The position numbers and the translations under genes were made by a program. The notes beneath the pieces were generated by a model. It saw only the letters and a program-made list of their open reading frames with translations, did not search any database and was not told the DNA's origin. Below, one piece after another: positions 9,892-19,001 of a stretch of DNA of 64,000 nucleotides. The DNA is taken from positions 62,001 to 126,000 of the forward strand of contig JAZJZD010000007.1 of NCBI GenBank assembly GCA_040390025.1. The letters are read 5' to 3'. This DNA is from JAVHYG01 sp040390025 (GTDB taxonomy: Bacteria; Pseudomonadota; Gammaproteobacteria; Diplorickettsiales; Diplorickettsiaceae). The number at the start of each line of letters is the position of its first letter. Positions within the stretch are counted from its first letter, which is position 1.

Positions 9892-10983
9892 TTAAACATT
9901 AAATAAAAAGTGCATGACATCACCATCTTGGACAAGATAGGTTTTACCTTCTAAGCGCCATTTTCCGGCTTCTTTAGCGCCTTGTTCTCCTCGATACTGG
10001 ATAAAGTCATTGTATCCAACCACTTCGGCGCGAATAAAACCTTTTTCAAAATCCGTGTGTATGCAAGCAGCTGATTGTGGCGCAGTCGCGCCTTTACGAA
10101 CTGTCCAAGCACGAACCTCTTTGACACCGGCTGTAAAAAAGGTTTGTAGACCTAATAAATCGTAACCAGCACGAATCAGTCTATCCAGCCCGGTTTCATT
10201 TAAACCTAATTCATGGAGAAATTCTTTTTTCTCTTCATCGGTCAAATCAATACAGTCTTCTTCTAACTTAGCACAAAGGGGAACTACTTTTGCATTTTCT
10301 TTTTGTGCATAAGCATTCAATTGATCTAAAAATGGATTATTAGTAAATCCACTTTCGTCAACATTGGCTATATAGAGTGTCGATTTTGAAGTTAAAAAAT
10401 GATAACAACTTAATAGTGATTGTTCCTCTATACTCAAATCCAGTGTGCGGAGCAGCTGACCTTGATTGAGGTGTGGAATAATTCGTTCTAATAGATTTTT
10501 TGTTTGATTAGCCAGTTTATCATTGGATTTTGCTGCACGGTTTAAACGTAAGATTGCTTTTTCTGCCATTTCTAAATCGGCCAAAGCAAGCTCGGTATTA
10601 ATCGTTTCGATATCGGCAATCGGATCAACTTTTCCCGATACGTGAACAATATCGGTATGTTCAAAACACCGTACGACATGGGCAATGGCATCAACTTCAC
10701 GGATATGGGCCAGGAATTTATTTCCCAAACCTTCACCTTTTGCAGCGCCTGCGACTAGGCCTGCAATATCAACAAACTCCATACTGGTAGGGATTACTTT
10801 TTGCGGTTTAACAATTGCCGATAATTCGGCTAAACGTGGATCGGGGACAGGAACGATACCTACATTAGGTTCAATTGTGCAAAAAGGATAGTTTGCTGCA
10901 GCGATGCCTGCTTTGGTTAATGCATTAAATAAAGTAGATTTTCCAACATTGGGAAGACCGACGATGCCACATTTAAATCCCAT
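9892..10983 (-). CDS. ychF: Redox-regulated ATPase/GTPase YchF (OLA1 family)
   Basis: 363 residues, the same length as E. coli YchF. It has the Obg-type P-loop GLPNVGKSTLFNAL at the N-terminus, switch region NYPFCTIEPN, G3 motif DIAGLVAGAAKGEGLGN and the noncanonical NVDE in place of NKxD, which explains ATP preference in this family. The C-terminal TGS domain ends in GDVMHFLFNV. The protein binds ribosomes and is linked to stress responses. It lies 11 bp after pth on the same strand, reproducing the common pth-ychF pair. Confidence 0.95.
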   Translation of the reverse strand: MGFKCGIVGLPNVGKSTLFNALTKAGIAAANYPFCTIEPNVGIVPVPDPRLAELSAIVKPQKVIPTSMEFVDIAGLVAGAAKGEGLGNKFLAHIREVDAIAHVVRCFEHTDIVHVSGKVDPIADIETINTELALADLEMAEKAILRLNRAAKSNDKLANQTKNLLERIIPHLNQGQLLRTLDLSIEEQSLLSCYHFLTSKSTLYIANVDESGFTNNPFLDQLNAYAQKENAKVVPLCAKLEEDCIDLTDEEKKEFLHELGLNETGLDRLIRAGYDLLGLQTFFTAGVKEVRAWTVRKGATAPQSAACIHTDFEKGFIRAEVVGYNDFIQYRGEQGAKEAGKWRLEGKTYLVQDGDVMHFLFNV

Positions 10984-10994
10984 AAAATTTTCCG

Positions 10995-11585
10995 CTATTT
11001 TTCTTCTTTATTATGTAAAGTTTGTATCGCTTTTTGTTTTTCCCCACCAATAAACGTAGGTAGTATCGCTAACGCTTTATCGTTTGCCTCTTCAATTTTT
11101 TCACGGTCAGCGACAGAAGGGGAGCTTAACACGTAATCATGGACCCGATCGCGATGCCCGGGATGACCAATACCTATGCGTAGCCGCCAAAAGTCTTTAC
11201 TGCCTAATTGGGCGACTATATCTTTGAGTCCATTGTGTCCACCTTCACCACCACCTTGTTTAAAGCGAACAACGCCCGGTGGCAGGTCCAGATCATCATG
11301 TACGATGAGAATGGCTTCTGGCGGTATATGATAAAAATTTGCTAAAGCTCGAATCGAACGGCCAGAGTTGTTCATATAGGTGTTTGGGATTAATAGCCAG
11401 CATTTATGCGAGCCCAATGCGAGTTTAGCTATGGCACCATGAAACTTAGCATCCGTTTTTAAAATAAGCGATTCGCTTTTTGCTAGTGCATCCAATATCC
11501 AGGCTCCAGCGTTATGCCGACTTTTTGCATATTCCTTCCCTGGATTTGCTAAGCCGGCAATTAGCTGAATCGTTTGCGAGGTCAT
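10995..11585 (-). CDS. pth: Peptidyl-tRNA hydrolase
   Basis: 196 residues (E. coli 194). Pth releases tRNA from peptidyl-tRNA dropped by ribosomes. The family motifs are visible: GLANPGKEYAKSRHNAG near the N-terminus with the catalytic His of RHNAG, the PNTYMNNSGRS motif, VHDDLDLPPG with the catalytic Asp, and GGGEGGHNGLKDI. It sits between rplY (20 bp upstream) and ychF (11 bp downstream), so the three are probably cotranscribed. Confidence 0.96.
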   Translation of the reverse strand: MTSQTIQLIAGLANPGKEYAKSRHNAGAWILDALAKSESLILKTDAKFHGAIAKLALGSHKCWLLIPNTYMNNSGRSIRALANFYHIPPEAILIVHDDLDLPPGVVRFKQGGGEGGHNGLKDIVAQLGSKDFWRLRIGIGHPGHRDRVHDYVLSSPSVADREKIEEANDKALAILPTFIGGEKQKAIQTLHNKEEK

Positions 11586-11605
11586 CTGAGCCCATTCGTA
11601 AAGGG

Positions 11606-12292
11606 TTACTTTTTATCCTTTTCACTCGGATTTTCAGCCACCACATCCTCTTTGACATTAATTGCAGGAACTTCAGCTGATTCAGGCGCCGCCGTGGTTT
11701 CTTCTTCAACCGCACGTGGGATATGAATATTTACCACAGGTCGATCATCCTCATGCGTCAAGGCTATTAACTCAACGCCTTCAGGTAAAGGGATTTGTGA
11801 TAAATGGATTGATTCATCAAGACCTAGGTGGGAAACGTCAATTTCGATATATTCCGGCAATGCATCTGGCAAACAGCGGACTTCAACATTATTGAGCAAT
11901 CGCGCTAATATACCACCGGCATCTTTGACACCCGGTGCAATGGTTTCACCCTTAAAGTGAAGCGGCACAGACATGGTGATTTTTTCTTTAGCGGTGATAC
12001 GCAGTAAATCCAAATGGACAATACGGGGCTTATAAGGATGGCGTTGCAGGTCTTTTAATACCGCCTTTTGTGGCTTTCCATCTAAATGGATGGTTAAAAT
12101 ATGTGAATAAAAGGCCTCATTTTCCAAAGCGCGTAGCAATTGATTATGATCAATCGATAGCGGCTGTGGTGCTTCTCCAGCGCCATATAGGATGGCAGGA
12201 ACGCGATTCTCGAGGTGGCGTAGACGGCGGCTCGCACCCGTCCCAATGCTTTCTCGAGTTTCTGCAGATAATTCAAATACAGTAGTAGACAT
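11606..12292 (-). CDS. rplY: 50S ribosomal protein L25, long Ctc form
   Basis: 228 residues from ATG at 12290-12292 (MSTTVFELSAETRESIG), preferred over an upstream TTG because GAGG lies six bases before it. It is the two-domain Ctc/TL5 form that binds 5S rRNA: an N-terminal L25 domain (about 1-95, with AILYG and LHLDLLRI-like strands) and a C-terminal beta domain (about 96-190, VPLHFKGE, PGVKDAGGIL). An acidic, Ala/Glu-rich tail of about 35 residues follows. E. coli L25 is only the first domain. The gene precedes pth. Confidence 0.93.
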   Translation of the reverse strand: MSTTVFELSAETRESIGTGASRRLRHLENRVPAILYGAGEAPQPLSIDHNQLLRALENEAFYSHILTIHLDGKPQKAVLKDLQRHPYKPRIVHLDLLRITAKEKITMSVPLHFKGETIAPGVKDAGGILARLLNNVEVRCLPDALPEYIEIDVSHLGLDESIHLSQIPLPEGVELIALTHEDDRPVVNIHIPRAVEEETTAAPESAEVPAINVKEDVVAENPSEKDKK

Positions 12293-12385
12293 GTTATACC
12301 TCAATAAATAGCAAGCTATCCCGCGACCAGGATAGGGCTGATAGTTTACGGGGATTTTAGTAAAAGTGCTAGAACTGAGTCTGAA

Positions 12386-13342
12386 TTAATCAACAAACAT
12401 GGAGCTAACCGATTTTTCACTATTAATACGGCAGATCGTTTGGGCAAGCATATTGCTCAAGCTCAATTGGCGGATTTTTTTACACTGTTGTGCTTTTGCA
12501 TGCAAAGGAATGGTGTCGGTCACGACCAACTCATTAATACAAGAAGATTCCAAATTTTTAATAGCATCGCCTGATAAAACAGGATGCGTGCAATAAGCCA
12601 TTATCTTTTTAGCACCATTGTCTTTTAAGGATTGGGCAGCTAAACATAAGGTTCCCCCCGTATCGACGATATCATCGACTAATAAACAATTCCTATCTTT
12701 CACGTCGCCGATAATATGCATCACCTCTGTTTTATTGGGCCCGGTGCGCCGCTTATCAATAATGGCGATATCTGCATCATTCAGTCGCTTGGCAATAGCT
12801 CTAGCACGAACAACGCCACCGACATCGGGGGAGACAACCATCACGTTATTTTCTTGGTAAAATTCCTTAGATTGAATATCCTTTAAAATTTCTGGTGTTG
12901 CATAAACATTATCAACCGGTATATCAAAAAAACCTTGGATTTGATCGGCATGCAGATCGACGGTTAACACACGACTAATACCCACGGCTGTCATCATATC
13001 GGCAACTACTCGGGCAGTGATAGGAACTCGCGCGGAGCGAATACGTCTATCCTGACGTCCATAACCAAAGTAGGGAACAACGGCCGTAATACGTTTAGCC
13101 GATGCTCTGCGCAATACATCCGCTATAATTATTAATTCCATTAGATTATTGTTTACGGGTGGGCAGGTGGGTTGTATGACAAAAACATCTTGACCACGCA
13201 CATTCTCTAAGATTTCTACCATGATTTCGCCATCGCTAAACTGGCCAACTGTCGCTTTTCCTAATTCCCTATTTAAATGTTTAACTACTCTTTCAGAAAG
13301 GGGCCGATTGGCATTCCCTGTAAAGATCATCATTTCAGACAC
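12386..13342 (-). CDS. prs: Ribose-phosphate pyrophosphokinase
   Basis: 318 residues from GTG at 13340-13342. This start has AGGA seven bases upstream and aligns with the E. coli N-terminus (VSEMMIFTGNA against MPDMKLFAGNA). The longer open frame upstream runs through a tRNA gene and is not coding. The enzyme makes PRPP from ribose 5-phosphate and ATP for purine, pyrimidine, His and Trp synthesis. Motifs: YFGYGRQDRR, the metal-binding VDLHADQIQGFF, and the PRPP loop LLVDDIVDTGGTL. It follows ispE and tRNA-Gln, the lolB-ispE-prs order typical of gammaproteobacteria. Confidence 0.96.
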   Translation of the reverse strand: MSEMMIFTGNANRPLSERVVKHLNRELGKATVGQFSDGEIMVEILENVRGQDVFVIQPTCPPVNNNLMELIIIADVLRRASAKRITAVVPYFGYGRQDRRIRSARVPITARVVADMMTAVGISRVLTVDLHADQIQGFFDIPVDNVYATPEILKDIQSKEFYQENNVMVVSPDVGGVVRARAIAKRLNDADIAIIDKRRTGPNKTEVMHIIGDVKDRNCLLVDDIVDTGGTLCLAAQSLKDNGAKKIMAYCTHPVLSGDAIKNLESSCINELVVTDTIPLHAKAQQCKKIRQLSLSNMLAQTICRINSEKSVSSMFVD

Positions 13343-13407
13343 AGGAAAATCCTCATAGTGAAAATTAATCGATGAGATGAACGGAAATTTTGCATAGTTA
13401 TAAGAAT

Positions 13408-13482
13408 TGGCTGGGGTGCTAGGATTCGAACCTAGGAATGCCGAGATCAAAACCCGGTGCCTTACCGCTTGGCTACACCCCA
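13408..13482 (-). tRNA. tRNA-Gln (TTG)
   Basis: 75 nt including an encoded CCA. Acceptor stem TGGGGTG pairs with CACCCCA; the anticodon loop is TTTTGAT (anticodon TTG) and the T-loop is TTCGAAT. The sequence is close to E. coli tRNA-Gln. Its first 10 bases overlap the 3' end of ispE, whose TAG stop lies inside the tRNA 5' region. Confidence 0.96.
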
Positions 13483-14351
13483 ATATCAACTATTTGTCGC
13501 AAAGGCGACGTCATTAAACCTTTGCTAATAAAAGCCTGATAGCGCGGTTTTATTTTTTTTAGTACTACTTCCGCTTGTAGTTTGGTATCGAATGCTGCAA
13601 AAACGCAAGACCCTGTTCCTGATAAGCGAGCAGGAGCAAAGTGATTCAAAAAATCTAAAGCTTCTGCCACAACAGGGTAATCCTGTCGGACGATATGTTC
13701 AAAGTCATTATGCGTTTTTAAGTGCCCGTCTAAAAATGTTTGTATTCTGATGGTTGCCGTGTTGTATGTCAATTGGGTATGTGAAAAAAGTTTTTTTGTG
13801 GAAATAGAAAGTGATGGAACCAGAACAATAAACCACGTTTCGGGAAGCACAATAGTTTGTAGTTTTTCACCGATTCCTTCCGCCCAACTCGTTCTGCCAT
13901 CAATAAAAAGTGGCACGTCTGCGCCTAATGTACGCCCTAAGCGAAGAAGTTCGTCTAATGAAAGCTTAAGTCCCCAAATAAAGTTTAAAGCAATTAAAGT
14001 TGTGGCTGCATTTGAACTTCCGCCGCCTAAACCGCCACCAATAGGAATACGTTTTTTGACGATTATATCAACACCAGGATAAGTTTTTGTCTTGATTTGA
14101 AGTAGGTTAGCCGCTTTTATCACGAGATTATCTGCATCTGGGATAATGGCGGGTGTAACTGGATCAAATAAAGAAAGACAGCTGCAGTTAATTTGAGAAT
14201 CCGATCGCTCGGTAAAAACTAATTCGTCACAATAATCTAATAATTGAAAAACAGTTTGTAGTTTGTGATAGCCGTCGCTACGACGCCCTACAATATGTAG
14301 AAAAAGATTGAGTTTAGCCGGCGAGGGCCAGCTGCGAGATAGTCTAGTCAT
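13473..14351 (-). CDS. ispE: 4-diphosphocytidyl-2-C-methyl-D-erythritol kinase
   Basis: 292 residues from ATG at 14349-14351 (MTRLSRSWPSPAKLNLFLHI). This start begins 8 bp after lolB ends and matches the family N-terminus; an upstream ATG would overlap lolB. It is a GHMP kinase of the non-mevalonate isoprenoid pathway. The substrate motif PSPAKLNLFL, the ATP-binding glycine loop PIGGGLGGGSSNAA and the C-terminal LSGTGSCVFA are all present. The last codons (GGG GTG TAG) are also the first bases of tRNA-Gln, a true overlap of coding and tRNA sequence. Confidence 0.95.
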   Translation of the reverse strand: MTRLSRSWPSPAKLNLFLHIVGRRSDGYHKLQTVFQLLDYCDELVFTERSDSQINCSCLSLFDPVTPAIIPDADNLVIKAANLLQIKTKTYPGVDIIVKKRIPIGGGLGGGSSNAATTLIALNFIWGLKLSLDELLRLGRTLGADVPLFIDGRTSWAEGIGEKLQTIVLPETWFIVLVPSLSISTKKLFSHTQLTYNTATIRIQTFLDGHLKTHNDFEHIVRQDYPVVAEALDFLNHFAPARLSGTGSCVFAAFDTKLQAEVVLKKIKPRYQAFISKGLMTSPLRQIVDIGV

Positions 14352-14359
14352 TGCTGAAC

Positions 14360-14965
14360 TTAATTTAAATTCCAACGCGTTACTAAAATTTTTACTTTCC
14401 ATTGTCCATTTGAGAGTTCAATATGCTCTGGGATATCTATATTCCCAATATTTGTATAATGTAAATAATTAATTCGCCAATGGGATTGTCGTAATTGGAG
14501 AAGACGGTTATAAGCATCGAGATTGATTGTATAACGAGATTGGGGTGCAGGTAGTCCGCGTAACCAGTAATACAACTCTGAAACAGGGAGTCGTAAGCCA
14601 AGTTGTTGTGCTAGGAGACGTTCTGCATTTTGTGCGGTATAGGTTTGATTATGTGTTACCAAGGAAACTTGTTGCGGGGTTCCGGAGAGTAGAATGCTTT
14701 GTGTTCCAAAAGGGCCAAATAAGCGTAAGTTATAATTTGCGTTTAGTTGTTGCCAACTAAACGACGCATTAACTCCAGATTTTGGGGTATGAATGGCAAT
14801 ATTGCCGTTGGCTTGCCAATTTTGTAGCGCATTGAGTTGTGTTTTACGTTGAGTCCAAGGTAAATAATGATTAACGGGCTTATTCAGATTTACAGTGGGT
14901 TGTTGGAGAAAACTTGTACAACCGCTGAGAAAAAACGTTAAGATAAGCGCTATAATCTTTATCAT
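14360..14965 (-). CDS. lolB: Outer-membrane lipoprotein LolB
   Basis: 201 residues. It has a lipoprotein signal MIKIIALILTFFLSGC with lipobox LSGC, and a LolB-type barrel (ALQNWQANGNIAI, ASFSWQQ, LRLFGPFGTQSILL). LolB receives lipoproteins from LolA and inserts them in the outer membrane. The position directly before ispE is the conserved one. The C-terminal part (YWLRGLP, RLLQLRQSHWRINY) also fits the family. Confidence 0.9.
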   Translation of the reverse strand: MIKIIALILTFFLSGCTSFLQQPTVNLNKPVNHYLPWTQRKTQLNALQNWQANGNIAIHTPKSGVNASFSWQQLNANYNLRLFGPFGTQSILLSGTPQQVSLVTHNQTYTAQNAERLLAQQLGLRLPVSELYYWLRGLPAPQSRYTINLDAYNRLLQLRQSHWRINYLHYTNIGNIDIPEHIELSNGQWKVKILVTRWNLN

Positions 14966-14997
14966 AAAGGTAAGTTAAGTAAATAAAACATTTTATT

Positions 14998-15011
14998 AGA
15001 GGGTATCTTCA
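14998..15011. repeat. Solitary MITE-end-like sequence
   Basis: AGAGGGTATCTTCA differs by one base from the terminal inverted repeat AGAGGGTGTCTTCA of the elements at 34632 and 35161. It lies just before rsmE. It may be a remnant of the element or chance. Confidence 0.35.
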
Positions 15012-15018
15012 GCATTCT

Positions 15019-15771
15019 ATGCGTCTTACGCGTATCTATCAACAGCAACTATTAAACACCGGCAGTACGATAATCCTGTCAAAAGAAGCATCGCATCATT
15101 TAACGCGTGTGTTACGTTTGAGCGTAGGTGCAGAATTTATCTTATTTAATGGAAAAGGTGGTGAATTTAAGTCCAAAATTATTTCGCTTGAGAAGAATAT
15201 TGTTTCTGTGCAAGTGGGCGAAGCGAGCGCGATAGATCGAGAATCACCGCTACAGATTATTTTGGGGCAGTCTGTTATTCGGCCTGAAAAAATGGATTAT
15301 ACACTGCAAAAAGCGGTGGAGTTGGGTGTGACGCATATTGTTCCTTTATTAACGACACGTTCGCGTTCTTCGCTAAAACTATCTTCTAATCATTTAGATA
15401 AACGTCTGCATCATTGGCAAGCCATTATAATAGCGGCGTGCGAACAATCGGGAAGAACGCAAATACCGACGATTGAAAAAGCACTTCCTTTTAAAGAAGC
15501 GATAAAGCAAATAAAAGCGGATATTCGTACTATTTTGATGCCAAATGCGATAGAAAAACATCCACCACTGACCAAAAAATCACGCCATTGTGTTGCGGTA
15601 TTGGTGGGCCCAGAAGGAGGTTGGTCAGAAATTGAAATCAACTTAGCTATGGCAGCTGACTATCTGCCTATTCAATTAGGTCCTCGTATTTTAAGAACTG
15701 AAACCGCGGGTTTAGTGGCCATGACCTTACTGCAAGCTTTATTGGGTGATATATCTCTCAATTTAGTCTAG
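15019..15771 (+). CDS. rsmE: 16S rRNA m3U1498 methyltransferase
   Basis: 250 residues, SPOUT-class enzyme that methylates U1498 in the decoding centre. The N-terminal PUA-like domain (LTRVLRLSVGAEFILFNGKG) is followed by a knotted methyltransferase domain with LQKAVELGVTHIVPLLTTRS, AACEQSGR, LVGPEGGWSEIE and the SAM-binding C-terminal LGPRILRTETAGLVA. The start ATG lacks a strong Shine-Dalgarno sequence but matches the family start (MRLTRIY). It opens a plus-strand group with rnr and rlmB. Confidence 0.95.
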   Translation: MRLTRIYQQQLLNTGSTIILSKEASHHLTRVLRLSVGAEFILFNGKGGEFKSKIISLEKNIVSVQVGEASAIDRESPLQIILGQSVIRPEKMDYTLQKAVELGVTHIVPLLTTRSRSSLKLSSNHLDKRLHHWQAIIIAACEQSGRTQIPTIEKALPFKEAIKQIKADIRTILMPNAIEKHPPLTKKSRHCVAVLVGPEGGWSEIEINLAMAADYLPIQLGPRILRTETAGLVAMTLLQALLGDISLNLV

Positions 15772-15799
15772 GATGACGAAAGTTATTGATAAATGAGTA

Positions 15800-18052
15800 A
15801 TGCGATTTATGGGCAAAAAATCAAAATCCCTGCTTGATCCGTTTGCAAAACGCGAGGCAGAAAAGTACAACAATCCTATTCCAAGCCGGGAATATATTTT
15901 AGATTATCTGAAAAAATGTGGCCATCTCGTTAAGCGAGAGGAATTGCATCAAATTTTAAGTTTAGAAGATCCGGAGCAGCAAGAAGCGTTACGGCGTCGT
16001 TTGCGTGCTATGGAACGCGATGGGCAAATTGTTTTAACACGCCGTGAAGGCTATGGTTTGCCGGACAAAATGAATTTGGTCCGTGGACGTATTATTGGTC
16101 ATAGAGATGGGTTTGGATTTCTTGTCCCGGATGATGGCAGCGATGACTTATATCTGAGTGCACGGCAAATGCAATGCGTTTTTCATGGGGACCGTGCATT
16201 AGCACGTGTCGTGGGTACGGATAGAAAAAATCGCCGAGAAGGCGCTATCGCAGAAGTTCTAGAACGTAATACGCCTTCGCTCGTGGGTCGTTTCTTTACA
16301 GAAAAGGGCGTTGCCTTTGTTGTTCCTTCAAACACACGTATTGCTCAGGATATTTTAGTCGGTGCTGAAGACCAAGGCGACGCTCAGTCCGGCCAAATTG
16401 TCGTGGTTGAAATTACTAACTATCCTAGTTTTCGTAAACAAGCTATTGGCCGAATTACAGAAATATTAGGCGATCATATGGCGCCGGGTTTGGAAATAGA
16501 AGTAGCTATTCGTAATTATAATATCCCGCATACCTGGCCCGATGCCGTACAAGGTGAAATGGCACAATTTGAAGGAGGTCTTTTACCGATTGATCAAAAA
16601 GATCGTCGGGATTTACAGTCACTTCCTTTTGTAACCATCGATGGTGCCGATGCCAGAGACTATGACGATGCCGTTTATTGTGAACGACAAAAAAAACAAT
16701 GGCGTTTGGTCGTAGCGATTGCCGATGTCAGTCATTACGTTAACCCGGACAGCGAATTAGATAAAGAAGCACAAGCACGTGGTAATTCAGTTTACTTTCC
16801 TAATAGCGTAGTTCCTATGCTTCCCGAAATTCTTTCTAATGAACTTTGTTCTTTAAAACCTAAGGTCAATCGCTTATGCATGGTTTGCGATATGCTGATT
16901 TCTCCCAAAGGGGAACTTAAACGTTTTGAATTTTATCCGGCTGTTATTCATTCGCGGGCACGGCTTATTTATGACGAAGTGGCTGCTTGGTTAGATAAAA
17001 AAGAGTGTCCTCCTCCCTATAAAGCACTCATGCCGCATTTGAACGATCTGCATGCACTCTATCAACTATTGCGCGAAAATCGCGAAAAACGTGGGGCAAT
17101 AGATTTTGAAACAACAGAAACGCGGGTTGTCTTCGGCCCTGATCGCAAAATAAAGCAAATAGTTCCTACCGAACGTACAGTCGCTCATCGCATCATTGAA
17201 GAATGTATGTTATTAGCGAACGTTTCTGCCGCACATTTTTTAATAAAGTCTAAAATTCCTACTTTATTTCGTATTCATGCAGCGCCGGCGGCTGAAAAAT
17301 TAGCCGATTTAAAAGCTTTTTTAGCAGAGCTTGGATTAAAGTTACCGGGTGGCAAAGTACCAAAACCAGAAGACTATTCAGTTTTCTTAAAATCCATTGT
17401 TAATAGACCCGATGCACATCTTATTCAAACCGTTTTACTACGTTCTTTGAGCCAAGCGGTTTATAGTCCAGATAATATTGGCCATTTTGGTCTGGCTTTT
17501 GATGCGTATACCCATTTCACTTCGCCGATTCGTCGTTATCCCGACTTGATTGTTCACCGTGCCATTCGGCATTTATTAGCAAAGGGTAAACCGAAAAAAT
17601 TTATTTATGATCCGGTGGCGATAAGTCGTTTAGGCGAACATTGTTCGACCACAGAACGTCGTGCGGATGAAGCGACAAGAGAGGTTTTAGACTGGCTTAA
17701 ATGTGAATTTATGCGTGATAGGGTAGGTGAAACGTTTGAAGGAATTATAACGAATGTGACGGGTTTTGGTTTATTTGTTGAGCTTAAAAATATTTATGTG
17801 GAAGGCTTAGTTCATGTCACCGCGTTACACAATGATTATTATCAATTTGATGCCAAACGACATCGTTTACGTGGCGAAAAAACAGGTATCGTTTATCGTT
17901 TAGGGGATGGCTTGCGCATTAAAATAGGGCGTGTTGATCTGGATCAACGTAAAATTGATTTTGAACTTGCCGAGGAGAAAGAAGTAAAGGGTACTAAACC
18001 TTTTAACAAAATAAAAAAAGAAAAAAAATTCCGCCATAAAAATAAAAAATAG
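15800..18052 (+). CDS. rnr: Ribonuclease R
   Basis: 750 residues (E. coli 813). A processive 3'-5' exoribonuclease that degrades structured RNA. Order: N-terminal helix-turn-helix domain (PIPSREYIL, LRRRLRAMERDGQ), cold-shock domains (GRIIGHRDGFGFLV), the RNB catalytic domain with VTIDGADARDYDDAVYC holding the metal-binding aspartates, then FTSPIRRYPDLIVHRAI, an S1 domain (FEGIITNVTGFGLFVEL) and a short Lys-rich tail. Met-4 (15809) is an alternative start. It is followed 4 bp later by rlmB, as in E. coli. Confidence 0.96.
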   Translation: MRFMGKKSKSLLDPFAKREAEKYNNPIPSREYILDYLKKCGHLVKREELHQILSLEDPEQQEALRRRLRAMERDGQIVLTRREGYGLPDKMNLVRGRIIGHRDGFGFLVPDDGSDDLYLSARQMQCVFHGDRALARVVGTDRKNRREGAIAEVLERNTPSLVGRFFTEKGVAFVVPSNTRIAQDILVGAEDQGDAQSGQIVVVEITNYPSFRKQAIGRITEILGDHMAPGLEIEVAIRNYNIPHTWPDAVQGEMAQFEGGLLPIDQKDRRDLQSLPFVTIDGADARDYDDAVYCERQKKQWRLVVAIADVSHYVNPDSELDKEAQARGNSVYFPNSVVPMLPEILSNELCSLKPKVNRLCMVCDMLISPKGELKRFEFYPAVIHSRARLIYDEVAAWLDKKECPPPYKALMPHLNDLHALYQLLRENREKRGAIDFETTETRVVFGPDRKIKQIVPTERTVAHRIIEECMLLANVSAAHFLIKSKIPTLFRIHAAPAAEKLADLKAFLAELGLKLPGGKVPKPEDYSVFLKSIVNRPDAHLIQTVLLRSLSQAVYSPDNIGHFGLAFDAYTHFTSPIRRYPDLIVHRAIRHLLAKGKPKKFIYDPVAISRLGEHCSTTERRADEATREVLDWLKCEFMRDRVGETFEGIITNVTGFGLFVELKNIYVEGLVHVTALHNDYYQFDAKRHRLRGEKTGIVYRLGDGLRIKIGRVDLDQRKIDFELAEEKEVKGTKPFNKIKKEKKFRHKNKK

Positions 18053-18056
18053 AATT

Positions 18057-18806
18057 ATGTCTAAAAAAGAATTTATTTTTGGTTTTCATGCAGTAGCATC
18101 CATTTTGGAAAAAGCACCAGAAAGAGTATTACAGCTTTTTATGCTGGAAGGGCGCGATGATAAGCGTTTACAATCTGTTATGCAGCTTGCAAACAATCAG
18201 CATATTCCATATCAAGTTTTATCAAGAATTCAACTGGATAAAAAAGCAGAAAACGGAAAACATCAGGGTGTTATTATAGAAGTGCGATCGCTTCCTATAA
18301 AAGATGAAAAGTATTTATTAAGTCTTATCAAAAAATTGGCAAAGCCCGCTTTTTTATTATTATTAGACGAAGTACAAGATCCCCATAATTTAGGGGCTTG
18401 CCTACGTTCAGCTGACGCAGCGGGCGTGGATGCGGTAATCATTACACAAAATCGATCGGTTGGTATGACACCGGTGGTTCGTAAAATAGCTTCCGGAGCG
18501 GCTGAAACAACACCCTTAATTACGGTTACTAATCTAGCAAATACTTTACGAAAATTGAAAGAAGAAGGGATATGGATTTATGGATTGGATGGCCGTGCTA
18601 CGCAAACTATTTATGATACCGATTTAAAAGGTCCTATAGGTTTAGTATTAGGTGCAGAAGGCGAAGGTTTACGTCGTTTGACGCGCGACCTTTGTGATGG
18701 ATTATTAGCTATTCCTATGCAGGGTTCTGTTACAAGTTTAAATGTTTCTGTTGCGGCGGGTGTTTGTTTATTTGAGGCATTTAGACAACGACTTTATTCC
18801 GCATAA
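18057..18806 (+). CDS. rlmB: 23S rRNA 2'-O-methyltransferase (Gm2251)
   Basis: 249 residues (E. coli 243). SpoU-family SPOUT enzyme that methylates G2251 in the ribosomal P loop. It has an N-terminal substrate-binding domain (FIFGFHAVASIL) and the three SpoU motifs: LLLDEVQDPHNLGACLRSADAAG, LVLGAEGEGLRRL and IPMQGSVTSLNVSVAAGV. The ATG is 4 bp after the rnr stop codon, so it is cotranscribed with rnr. After it come 195 bp of very AT-rich, featureless DNA. Confidence 0.95.
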   Translation: MSKKEFIFGFHAVASILEKAPERVLQLFMLEGRDDKRLQSVMQLANNQHIPYQVLSRIQLDKKAENGKHQGVIIEVRSLPIKDEKYLLSLIKKLAKPAFLLLLDEVQDPHNLGACLRSADAAGVDAVIITQNRSVGMTPVVRKIASGAAETTPLITVTNLANTLRKLKEEGIWIYGLDGRATQTIYDTDLKGPIGLVLGAEGEGLRRLTRDLCDGLLAIPMQGSVTSLNVSVAAGVCLFEAFRQRLYSA

Positions 18807-19001
18807 ATTTATTGTTTTTATCTAATATAAACAATTCAAAAAGTAGCCTCTTCAAACAAATAAGCACTTCTTTAATTTAAATATATTTAATATTTTATTA
18901 TTATTTTAAAATAAATTAATTGATAATTTTTTAAATTTACTGTAATGTTTTAATGCATATTATATTTATTATTTTATTTTAAATAATTAAAGGAGTTTTA
19001 A

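Noticed and set aside
13343..13489. N-terminal extension of Prs
   Set aside because: It reads through tRNA-Gln; GTG at 13342 has a ribosome-binding site and matches the E. coli N-terminus.
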